This document shows, piece after piece, positions 7,324 through 15,900 of a DNA stretch of 35,974 bases; positions within the stretch are counted from its first letter, which is position 1; every line of letters starts with the position of its first letter. The translations under genes were made by a program, and so were the position numbers. Location of the stretch: positions 1 to 35,974 of the forward strand of contig CAZLDQ010000031.1 of NCBI GenBank assembly GCA_964558295.1, given 5' to 3'. This DNA is from JBDKTH01 sp964558295. GTDB lineage: Bacteria > Planctomycetota > Planctomycetia > Pirellulales > Thermoguttaceae. The notes beneath the pieces were generated by a model that was not told the origin of the DNA, made no database searches, and saw only the letters and a program-made list of their open reading frames with translations.

Positions 7324-7863
7324 CTACGCTGTTAACTCCTCCAGGGCAGCTGCAAATGCCCCGTAGGCCCCAGCGTCGAACAAGACGAAGCGAACCACTG
7401 CCGGCTGGCCTTGCTCCTTCAGAAAGTCGATTACGGTGCGCAAGGCAATGCGAGCGGCCTGATCCATCGGAAAGCGATACGCCCCAGCACTCAATGCGGG
7501 AAAGGCAATGCTTTGGCAGCCCTGCTCCACAGCTAATTCGAGGCAGCGACGATATGCCCCGGCAAGCAACTCCGCCTCCCCCCGATGTCCGCCCGACCAA
7601 ACGGGGCCCACGGCGTGGATCACATACCGGGCCGGCAACTGTCCGGCCCCAGAGATGACGGCCGAGCCGGTTGGGCAGCCTTCGGGATACTTGGCGTCGG
7701 TCTCACGTTTGATCGCCGGGCCGCCGCGTCGATGGATTGCGCCATCGACTCCGCCGCCACCGGCCAATCGGCTGTTGGCCGCGTTGACGATCGCATCAAC
7801 CTCTTGGAGGGTAATGTCCCCCTGGTGAAGTTCCAGCGTCTGTCCGCCAATCGCAACCTGCAT
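7324..7863 (-). CDS. Macrodomain protein (O-acetyl-ADP-ribose deacetylase type)
   Basis: The 179-residue protein is a single macrodomain that binds ADP-ribose and, in the YmdB-like group, removes acetyl or ADP-ribosyl groups. The classical motifs are present: HQGDITLQEVDAIVNAANS (residues 13-31), LAGGGGVDGAIHRRGG for the ribose loop, and SIAFPALSAGAYRFP followed by DQAARIAL for the pyrophosphate loop. The open frame extends further upstream, but the ATG at 7863 is clearly right. It has GAGGAGG five bases upstream, and the domain begins immediately. It is divergent from the GNAT gene, with about 130 bp between them for promoters. Downstream, GCCTCC and GGAGGC (near 7244 and 7279) could form a hairpin without a T-run. 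Confidence 0.93.
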   Translation of the reverse strand: MQVAIGGQTLELHQGDITLQEVDAIVNAANSRLAGGGGVDGAIHRRGGPAIKRETDAKYPEGCPTGSAVISGAGQLPARYVIHAVGPVWSGGHRGEAELLAGAYRRCLELAVEQGCQSIAFPALSAGAYRFPMDQAARIALRTVIDFLKEQGQPAVVRFVLFDAGAYGAFAAALEELTA

Positions 7864-7996
7864 GGGGCCTCCTCTGGCCGAATCATCGCAGACAATGGTC
7901 CGAAAAGCTGCTACAAATGGCTGTTGCCATGTCCTGTAGTATAAGCCTGTAAAAGAAGCCCGTCCACTTCGGGCACCCCTCAAGGAGGCCCTCCCG

Positions 7997-8464
7997 ATGA
8001 CCGTTTCGATCGTATCTGCCACCGCCGACGATGCAGAGGCCATTCTCCTGCTGCAGAAGATGGCCTATCAAAGCGAAGCCGCAATCTACGAGGATTTCTC
8101 GCTGCCGCCGCTGACTGAGACGCTAGAACAGCTTCGCGGTCTGTTTCGAAGCCATCGATTCCTGAAAGCGATCGCCGGCCAGCAAATTATCGGCTCGGTT
8201 CGGGGAGTGGTTTGCGAAGGGACTTGTCAAATCGGCCGGCTGATCGTCCATCCCGCCTGGCAACGCCAAGGGATTGGCACCCGACTCCTCCAAACGCTTG
8301 AAGCCCAGTTTCCCGAGGCCGAACGCTTCGAGCTATTTACCGGCCACCAGAGCACCGGCAATCTCCGCCTCTATGAGAAGCTCGGCTACAGTCGGACGAA
8401 GACGATTGTTGTCCACCAACGACTGCAACTGGTCTATCTGCAGAAGCCAAACCGCCCTCTTTAG
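7997..8464 (+). CDS. GNAT family N-acetyltransferase
   Basis: The 155-residue protein has the GNAT fold, which transfers an acyl group from acetyl-CoA to an amine. MTVSIVSATADDAEAILLL is the first strand and helix. CQIGRLIVHPAWQRQGIG (around residues 77-94) is motif A with the QRQGIG pyrophosphate loop. GNLRLYEKLGYSR is motif B near the end. A good ribosome binding site (CAAGGAGG) lies six bases before the ATG. It stands alone on this strand, divergent from the macrodomain gene. The substrate cannot be told; it could be a small molecule or a protein N-terminus. The stop is followed directly by a repeat-rich hairpin region. Confidence 0.92.
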   Translation: MTVSIVSATADDAEAILLLQKMAYQSEAAIYEDFSLPPLTETLEQLRGLFRSHRFLKAIAGQQIIGSVRGVVCEGTCQIGRLIVHPAWQRQGIGTRLLQTLEAQFPEAERFELFTGHQSTGNLRLYEKLGYSRTKTIVVHQRLQLVYLQKPNRPL

Positions 8465-8540
8465 CCGGCAGGCTTGCCCGCCGCATTTCACGCAGACGCG
8501 AATGCGGAACACAACAACCCCGGCAAGCAAGCTTGCCGGC
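8464..8540. repeat. Multi-arm palindromic element after the GNAT gene
   Basis: GCCGGCA (8464-8470) can pair with TGCCGGC (8534-8540), GGCTTGCC with GGCAAGC just inside, and CCGCATT (8481-8487) with AATGCGG (8501-8507) in the middle. CCGGCAAGC/GCTTGCCGG (8520-8528 and 8531-8539) is a competing local hairpin. The element begins at the last base of the GNAT stop codon. It resembles the REP-type palindromes scattered after genes; a related GGCAGGCAAG/CTTGCC hairpin lies at 16427-16460. It could be a terminator without T-run, or a dispersed repeat. Confidence 0.5.
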
Positions 8541-8692
8541 TCGATGGGGCACGTGTCGCCGTACAATCGGCAAGATACGTATTCCCCCTCTTGCCGCTAC
8601 ACTCATCCATCCCCCCAAACACTCCCGGGGAGTGGCCCGTGTGCTACACTTGAAGGTCCACCCCTTGGAATCCCCGCAGGAGTCAGCCTCCG

Positions 8693-9637
8693 ATGCGCAT
8701 CGCTTTGAAGACCTTAGCCGTGTTGCTGATGTTAGTCGCAGTCGCTTCGCCAGTCGTCGCGCGCGACATTTTTGTGAACAACGTGGCGGGCGAAGACGGG
8801 GCCACGGGGCAACAGCCCACGGCCATGCCCGACCGGAGCGGTCCGGTACGCACGATTACCCGGGCCTTATGCCTGGCCCAACAAGGTGACCATATCATCC
8901 TTGCTAACACGGGCACCCCGTACCGCGAGAGCATCAGCCTGGTGGGCAGCCGGCACAGTGGTCTTTCGTCCAAACGTTTTTGCATCTTCGGCAACGGGGC
9001 AGTCCTCGACGGTTCAGCCCCGGTGCCGCCCGACGCCTGGGAACCGTTCCAGGGGCCCGTGTTCCGCTTCCGCCCCCCGCAGACCGCCCACCAGCAACTG
9101 TTCCTCAACGACCGCCCCGTGCCCCAGGTCGTGGTCGCCCATTCGTTCGATTCGCCACCCAAGCTGGAGCCGCTCCACTGGTGTCTCCACGGTGGCTATA
9201 TCTACTTCCGTGTTGAACCACTCAAACTGCCGGAAGATTACCCACTCAGCTTTGCCTGCCAGCGTGTGGGCATCACGCTCTTCCATGTCGATCGTGTCTG
9301 CATCAGCGACTTGGTGGTCCAGGGCTTCCAGCTCGACGGGATCAACGCCTTCAACAGCGTCCGCGACCTGATGCTCGAACGGGTCACCTGCCGCGGCAAC
9401 GGCCGGAGTGGGATCGCCGTCGGCGGAGCTTCACAGGTCCATCTTGGCTCCTCGCTGGTGGGCAACAACGGCGAAGCTCAGGTGCTCGCCCTCCCCTGGT
9501 CCGAACTGCACGTCCGTAGCTCCGAATTGCTCTCCAACACGGCCCCCGGCCTGGTCAACCAGGGAGCCCGCGTCTATCTGGAGGGCAAATCCGTCTCCGG
9601 CAGCATCGACCAATGGCCGCCCCAAACCGGCCCCTGA
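8693..9637 (+). CDS. Secreted right-handed beta-helix protein
   Basis: The 314-residue protein begins with a clear signal peptide (MRIALKTLAVLLMLVAVASP, cleavage probably after VVA around residue 23). The mature part starts with DIFVNNVAGEDGATG and PVRTITRALCLAQQGDHIIL, the usual opening of parallel beta-helix proteins related to pectate lyases and other carbohydrate-active exported proteins. Short repeated turns follow: VCISDLVVQGFQLDGINAF, LMLERVTCRGNGRSGIAV, QVHLGSSLVGNNGEAQ, ELHVRSSELLSNTAPG. No catalytic residues were recognised, and a structural or binding role is equally likely. AGGAG lies 12 bases before the ATG. A large exported glycosidase-like gene lies 600 bp downstream on the same strand, consistent with polysaccharide processing. 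Confidence 0.85.
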   Translation: MRIALKTLAVLLMLVAVASPVVARDIFVNNVAGEDGATGQQPTAMPDRSGPVRTITRALCLAQQGDHIILANTGTPYRESISLVGSRHSGLSSKRFCIFGNGAVLDGSAPVPPDAWEPFQGPVFRFRPPQTAHQQLFLNDRPVPQVVVAHSFDSPPKLEPLHWCLHGGYIYFRVEPLKLPEDYPLSFACQRVGITLFHVDRVCISDLVVQGFQLDGINAFNSVRDLMLERVTCRGNGRSGIAVGGASQVHLGSSLVGNNGEAQVLALPWSELHVRSSELLSNTAPGLVNQGARVYLEGKSVSGSIDQWPPQTGP

Positions 9638-10242
9638 CGGAATTCGGGATTCGGCTCTTCTGGATTGAATCGCCGTAGCCCTTCGTCGTACGCGATCGTC
9701 AGCGTCTTACGACGCTTATCGAGGGTGAGCGCTGTTCAAACGCCGCCGCCTAACTCGGTCCGGTCTTTTCGGGATGAACGGGCACCCGAAGGCTGCCTAT
9801 CGTCAAGCAAAACGAGACCACATCGTCTTCCCGATCCCGCCCGCGACACCAACCGAGATGACCGATGACCAGCAGACCAAGTCCGATCACGATGCAGAAG
9901 ATTTCCAGTTTTTGCCAGACGGTCAACTGGCTCAGTACCTGGACGGCGATGAACATCATGGTCGCTTTGGGGAAAACGAAGACCGTGGGCGTCTAACCGC
10001 AAAATACCCCGGAATCCTTCTTGTGGCTCAGAAAACCACATCGCGGGGGTGTGACAACTGACAGAACGGCCATGGCGGGTCTGCCCGTTAGGCGGTTCAG
10101 GAAACAATTCGGTATCTTGAAAACTACCTCGACTCTGACTGTGATTGCTCTCTCTCGACGTGACGTCTTGACCGTAAGTAGAATGGAAGCCATTCTCTGG
10201 AACATGAACAGGATTCAACGAACATCTTTTGAGGAGTCACCC
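9638..10242. other. Non-coding stretch with gene remnants
   Basis: No intact gene can be supported in these 605 bp. On the minus strand a 69-codon piece (9750-9959) looks like part of a membrane protein. A second short piece near 9651-9727 reads as plausible coding sequence on the minus strand (LDKRRKTLTIAYDEG) but is bounded by stops. A weak promoter-like pair, TTGAAA (10117-10122) and TGTGAT (10140-10145) with 17-bp spacing, may serve the gene at 10243. Confidence 0.4.
9750..9998 (-). pseudogene. Remnant of a membrane protein gene
   Basis: Between an in-frame TAG near 9998 and the stop at 9750, the minus strand encodes a stretch that looks like the inside of a longer protein: VFVFPKATMMFIAVQVLSQL, then a hydrophobic helix (LEIFCIVIGLGLLVIGHLGW), then DREDDVVSFCLTIGSL. 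It has no ribosome binding site. It stops abruptly after the second hydrophobic start, and flanking frames do not continue it. I believe it is a decayed fragment of a large envelope protein. A short real membrane protein from the ATG at 9959 is the alternative. Confidence 0.35.
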
Positions 10243-12531
10243 ATGCGTACGACCACGTTGATTCGCACCGCTATGATGCTCGCGGCCTTGATGGTTGCTT
10301 CCTTGCCAAGTTCCGTCACGCTCGCGGGCGACTCGCTCCGGCTGGAAAGTCCGGCGCTTGTGGTTGAGGTGGATGCCAAGACGGGCGGGTGGTCGCTGAT
10401 GGACAAAGCGGGCGGCGTCCGGTGGCCTTCCGTGGGGATGGCCAGCCTTGGCACGGCCAAGGGGCTCGAAGGAGACGTACGCGAGACCAGCGGCTCGGCC
10501 CAGGCGGTGCGAGTGGTCAAACAAAACGGGGCGGCTGTCGTGTGGGAATTGACCGACGAAGGGCGATCCGTGGTGCTTCGCTATGAAGGGGGCGAGTTGG
10601 GCGAGATCCGCACGCTCGACGATGCGTTGGCCGTGACCGATCAGGAAGCCGGCAGCGTCCTGGTGCCGTGCCGGGAGGGATTACTGATTCCGGCCGATAG
10701 CGGCGTGGCGTTTCGGCATAGCTTCGGCACGTCGGACTACGAAGGCTGCCACATGAACATGCTCGGCGTGTTGAAGAGCGGGGCCGGGCTGGTGGCCAGT
10801 TGGGAAGATGCCTATACGTTCCCCGAGGTCGAAAGCACGTTGATCAAGGATCAGCCGTATCGGCAACGGATCACCACCAGGTTTCAGCTTCGACGCTCCG
10901 CCCGAGCAGTGAGGCTGACGCCAGTGGGCAAGGGCGACTGGAACACGATTGCCGCCGGCTATCGACGGGTGGCCGAGCAAAAGGGGCTGGCCGTGACGAT
11001 GCGCGACAAGATCCGCCGCAACGCACATGCTGAGCCGATGCTCGGAGCGGCAAATGTGAAGCTTTGGACCTGCCTGGCCCGGCGCATGAACGAGGAGAGC
11101 ACCCAGCAGGAGTCGGCCACGGTGCATTGGACCTTCGAGGAGGCGGCGAAGATCGCTGAGCATCTCAAGAAGGACCTGGGCATTTCACGCTGCCTGTTTA
11201 TTCTTGGCGGCTGGACCGAAGGAGGCTACGACTGCCGCCATCCGGACAATCTGCCCGCCAATCCGGAGTGTGGCGGCAACGACGCGCTGGCCGACGCGAT
11301 CCGGCGAATCCAGGGGCTCGGCTATGTGGGCTGTCTGCATGACAACTATCAAGACATGTACCGCGACGCCAAGAGCTGGAACCCTGACCTGATCGAAAAA
11401 CGCCCCGACGGCTCGTTGATCCAGGGCGGGCGCTGGCTCGGCGGCCGGGCCTACATGGTCTGTGCCCCCAAGCAGGTCGAACTGGCGATGCGTCCGCAGA
11501 ATCTCCCGGAGATCCAGCGACTCTTCGGCCCCTGGAACTATTTCATCGACACGACCTATGCCGTAGGACCACGGGAATGCGCCGATCCCAAGCATCCGAT
11601 CGGACGCAACGAAGATATCGCCTACAAGATCGAACTGAGCGACAAAGCGCGGGAAATTTTCGGACTCTTCGGCAGCGAGTGCGGACGCGAATGGGCGTTG
11701 CCGCATAGCGACTTCTTCGAAGGCCTAGTCGGCGTGTCGGGCCGGTATTTCCACAACTTGAAGCCGGAGACGTTGGGGGCGAAGGTCATCCCGCTTTGGG
11801 AAATGGTCTATCACGACTGCCAGGTCTGTTATGGCAAGTATGGCTACGCCGCCGATCAGTCGGGCGAATATGTGGCCCATCACGTCCTCTGTGCCCGGCC
11901 GCTTCATTATCATTCGATTCCCGACCATCTCTATTGGAAGCAGCCATACCAAGCCAAAAAGGCGACCGACCCAAAGGCGTGCTACACACGGACCGATCAG
12001 GGCTGGGCTGAGGGGCTCCATCCGACCGATGCCTTTTTGAAGACGACCCAAGAAGTGCTCGGACCGCTGAACCTGGCGACCGCCCATCAGCGACTTACAC
12101 GTTTGGAATTCCTCACGCCGGACGGCACCCTGCGCCGGGCTACGTATGGCGAAGGCGACGAAGCAACGACCGTGGTCGTCAACTTCGGCGGAAGCGACGC
12201 GGAAACCACGTCCCAGTACGGCGGCTCGGTTCTGTTGCCACCTTGGGGATTTGTCGTCGACGGTCCTCGTTTGGCAGCGTTCTATGCAAAACGATGGAAC
12301 GGGCGAGAATATGCCGATGGGGCGTTGTTCACACTCCAGGTTATCGAGGGGGATCGCTTGGCCCAGGCTTCCCAGGTTCGCGTGTTCCACGGGTTCGGTG
12401 ATCCGAAGCTTGTCTGGCAAGGGACGCTTCATGATGTACCGCGGGAGAAAACCTGGAATACAGTCGCCAAGTGTCACTCAAGCGCACCGATCCATATCGC
12501 ATCGTCCGCCAGCCGTGTGGTCCGGCCCTGA
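10243..12531 (+). CDS. Exported glycoside hydrolase-like protein (DUF5696-like, GH101/GH129-like fold)
   Basis: The 762-residue protein begins with a signal peptide (MRTTTLIRTAMMLAALMVAS, cleavage near LAG around residue 29). GAGGAG six bases before the ATG at 10243 decides this start against longer ones. An N-terminal beta-sandwich-like part (LVVEVDAKTGGWSLMDKAGG) precedes a barrel-like part: FILGGWTEGGYDC, GYVGCLHDNYQDMYRDA (around residue 366), YFIDTTYAVGPRECADP (around 434), and FGSECGREWALP. The acidic residues at strand ends resemble endo-alpha-N-acetylgalactosaminidase-type families and the DUF5696 group, seen from memory and not by search. A carbohydrate substrate, perhaps a mucin-like or sulfated glycan, is an inference. 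A C-terminal beta-domain ends the chain. The exported FAD protein downstream and the beta-helix protein upstream point to a loose polysaccharide-use locus. Tail-to-tail hairpin CCGCC/GGCGG follows the stop. Confidence 0.7.
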   Translation: MRTTTLIRTAMMLAALMVASLPSSVTLAGDSLRLESPALVVEVDAKTGGWSLMDKAGGVRWPSVGMASLGTAKGLEGDVRETSGSAQAVRVVKQNGAAVVWELTDEGRSVVLRYEGGELGEIRTLDDALAVTDQEAGSVLVPCREGLLIPADSGVAFRHSFGTSDYEGCHMNMLGVLKSGAGLVASWEDAYTFPEVESTLIKDQPYRQRITTRFQLRRSARAVRLTPVGKGDWNTIAAGYRRVAEQKGLAVTMRDKIRRNAHAEPMLGAANVKLWTCLARRMNEESTQQESATVHWTFEEAAKIAEHLKKDLGISRCLFILGGWTEGGYDCRHPDNLPANPECGGNDALADAIRRIQGLGYVGCLHDNYQDMYRDAKSWNPDLIEKRPDGSLIQGGRWLGGRAYMVCAPKQVELAMRPQNLPEIQRLFGPWNYFIDTTYAVGPRECADPKHPIGRNEDIAYKIELSDKAREIFGLFGSECGREWALPHSDFFEGLVGVSGRYFHNLKPETLGAKVIPLWEMVYHDCQVCYGKYGYAADQSGEYVAHHVLCARPLHYHSIPDHLYWKQPYQAKKATDPKACYTRTDQGWAEGLHPTDAFLKTTQEVLGPLNLATAHQRLTRLEFLTPDGTLRRATYGEGDEATTVVVNFGGSDAETTSQYGGSVLLPPWGFVVDGPRLAAFYAKRWNGREYADGALFTLQVIEGDRLAQASQVRVFHGFGDPKLVWQGTLHDVPREKTWNTVAKCHSSAPIHIASSASRVVRP

Positions 12532-12927
12532 CGCCGCCATTTGGGCGGACCTGCAAAGTCAACACCCCAAAGAAACGGGAAGCCGGCTCCCAATTGCGGC
12601 ACCTGTCAATTGCGTGACGAGCCCATGCCAATGATTGGACGCGGAGATCCCCACACCTCCGGGGTAGACAGGCCGCCCAACCCCAAAAGACGGTCTCCCA
12701 CGCCTGCAAATGCCGTCCGAGTAAAAAAAAGTTGGAATCGCGGACGATTCTGGTTCACAATTTGACGTGACTCAACGTTTCCTTTTGTGATACTCCCTCC
12801 TAGCCAGGTCGGCTCTTAACGCATCAAGTCGCCTGCTGGCTTGGTTTGCGTGTCCCGCCAAACTATATTGCGTTCCGATAACCTCGCTGGCCCCCTTTGA
12901 CTTAGCAATCTTGGAGGCATAAACGCC
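12532..12927. other. Intergenic region, no gene seen
   Basis: These 396 bp separate the glycosidase-like gene from the FAD protein. A short hairpin CCGCC/GGCGG lies at 12535-12549, directly after the first gene, and a run of eight A residues is at 12723-12730. I see no reading frame with coding character and no convincing promoter boxes. The ribosome binding site GGAGG of the next gene lies at 12913-12917. Confidence 0.5.
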
Positions 12928-15900
12928 ATGTGTAACCCCGCGCCGAAAGCGATGTCTTGTGTGCTGGCTCTGATCCTTGCAACTTGGAGCGAGTCGGCCC
13001 CGGCTGGCCAGGCGGTCAATGAATCGGCGAGAGACATTCCAATCGCTTATGACGTGGATGTGGTGATCGTCGGCGGAAGCACGGGGGCCGTGAGTGCGGC
13101 GGTTGCCGCGGCCGAAACAGGGGCCAAGGTCTTCTTGGCTGCCCCGCATCCTTATCTAGGCGACGACATGACGGCCACCTTGCGGCTCTGGCTGGAAAAC
13201 GGCGAGGAACCGACCAGCCCGCTGGCCCAAAAGGTTTTCACGGACACCGTTCAGCCCGACGTCTTCCCTGCTCCCAATAGGATCCCCTTCCGCTACGAAG
13301 CCGATCGGCCCTGTGCGCCGGCGCACAAGGACACCACCCCGCCAAGCCTCCTCACCGACGGCCAGTGGATCGACGCGACCACGCATTCCGTCCAGTATGA
13401 TGGCGACGTGACGATCACCGCCGATTTGGGCAAGTCGACGGAGATCGACGGCGTCCGCCTGGGCGTCTACTTCCGCGAATCCGGATCGAAGCATGGCTTC
13501 AAGGTCGACAGTGTCACCATCTGGACCAGCAACGATAAGCAGTCGTGGCAGGAAGCCGGTTCGCTCACGAATAAGAACACCGAGGAGTTGACACTCCTGA
13601 CGATCCCCTTGAAGGCCAAGGCACGTTACGTCCGACTCGCGGTAAAGAAGACGGCCGACGTGAGTCGCATGCTCTTGGGAGAGATCGAGATCCTCAAGCC
13701 GATGCCCGCGGTCGCAGCCCCTCCAGCGGCCCGTCCCATGCCGCGTCCGATGCATGTGAAGAAGACGCTCGACGAAGCCCTCCTGGCCGCGGGCGTACAG
13801 TATCTTTACAGTTGCTACGCCACCGACGTGCTGCGCGACGCCAAGGGCTGCCCCAGCGGGATCGTGATGGCCAACCGCGCCGGACGCCAAGCGGTCGTCG
13901 CCAAGACGATTATCGATGCCACCGAACGAGCCACCGTTGCCCGACTGGCCGGTGCAAAGTTCCGTCCCTATCCAACCGGTACGCAGACGTTTAAGCGGGT
14001 CGTCATCGGCGGCGAGATTTGCTCGGGGGACGCGATCACGGCTCGCACAGTCGATCCCCCCTTCCGCGGCCAAATCGCCAAGTATGCCAAGAATCCCACC
14101 GGAATCTACCCGGTCATCGAGTACACGCTCCAACTCCCCATGCCCGAGGACAGTTGGGCGGCCTGGGCCAAGGCCGAACAATTGGCCCGCACAATGACCT
14201 ATCACGCCGAGCAGCAGTTCACCTCGGACGTCCTCTTCCAAGTCCCTCCCGATTCCATGCTGGGACAGAAGCAGTCCACCGGTGCCTGGGAAGGCGTGGG
14301 CGCTTTGCCCTTGGACGTCTTCCGTCCAGAAGGCGTCGAGCATCTGTTGGTCTTGGGCGGCTGTGCCGACATATCGCGGGAACAGGCCGAAAAGCTCTTG
14401 CGCCCCGTGGCCCTGATGGACTTGGGAGCCCGGCTCGGTAAACAGGCCGCCGAAGAAGCTGCGGCCCGTTCGGCTCCCGCGAAGGTCTCACTCCCCGGCA
14501 AGCCGGCGGCCAATCCGATCGCCGCGGGCGATGTAGGCGAGATCCTTGTCGGCGTCCGACCAATCCAGAAGTTGGACACCATCCGGCAAGCAGCCCGCGA
14601 GCTTCCCGTGTTGGGTACCTATGACGTGGTTGTCGTCGGCGGCGGCACTGGCGGCGCACCGGCCGGCATCGGCGCTGGACGCCAAGGAGCCAAAACCCTC
14701 GTCATCGAATACCTTCACAACCTCGGTGGCGTGGGGACCGTCGGAGCGATTTCCAGCTACTACTGGGGCAATCGCGTCGGCTTTAGCGCCACCGTAGAAA
14801 ACGGCCAAACCCGATGGGTCATCGAGCAGCGCGGCCAGTGGTGGCGCAGCCACTTGCTCGAAACAGGCGCCGACCTCTGGTACGCCACGCTTGGCTGCGG
14901 GGCGTTCGTCGATCAGGGACGCATCAAAGGCGTGGTCGTGGCCACGCCCCTAGGCCGCGGCGTCGTGCTGGCCAAGGCCGTGATCGACACCACCGGCAAC
15001 TCCGACATTGCCGCAGCCGCCGGTGCCCAGACCTACTACACCGACGAAACCGAACTGGCCCTCCAGGGCACCGGTCTGCCGCCACGGCAACTCGGGACAA
15101 CCTATACGAATACCGACTTCACCATCACCGACGAGACCGATCTGGTCGATATGTGGCACCTGTTCGTCTATTCGAAGAACAAGTATGACAAGGCCTTCGA
15201 CCACGGCCAGCTGATCGACACCCGGGAACGCCGCCGAATCGTCGGGGAATTCACCATGACGCTCGCCGATCAGATCCTCGGTCGCACGTATCCCGACACG
15301 ATCGAAGTAGCCTTCAGCAATTTCGACTCCCATGGCTACACCGTCGATCCCTATCTGGAACTCGAACATCCAGAACATAAGGGCTATCGCATCAACGTCC
15401 CGTATCGCTGCCTGCTGCCCAAAGGCCTGGAAGGGATTCTGGTCTGTGGCCTGGGGATCAGCGTGCACCGCGATGCGGTGCCTATGACCCGCATGCAACC
15501 CGACATCCAGAATCAGGGCTATGCCGCCGGCGCAGCCGCCGCCATGGCCACCAAAGCCAACGTGGAACTTCGGAAGATCGACCTCCGCACGCTGCAAAAG
15601 CACCTGATCGAGATCGGCAACCTGCCGGAAAGCGTGCTGACCGACAAAGACAACTTTCCTCTGCCCGCGGAGCAAATCGCCGCAGCCGTGGAAAGTGTTA
15701 AACATGAGTTCCACGGCGCAGCCGTGCTGCTGACCCATCCAAAGCAGGCCGTGCCGTTGTTGCGAGATGCACATGCCAAGGCGGAAGGGAAGGACAAGGT
15801 GACCTACGCCCATATCCTGGCGGTCCTCGGGGATGACGCGGGGCTGGAGACGCTCCTCAATGAGGTTCGCGGGATCTCCGAATGGGACAAAGGCTGGAAC

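Noticed and set aside
7864..8043. N-terminal extension of the macrodomain protein
   Set aside because: It would overlap the divergent GNAT gene, and GAGGAGG precedes the ATG at 7863.
10021..10242. N-terminal extension of the glycosidase-like gene
   Set aside because: The signal peptide and ribosome binding site lie at 10243; the extension would bury the signal peptide inside the protein.
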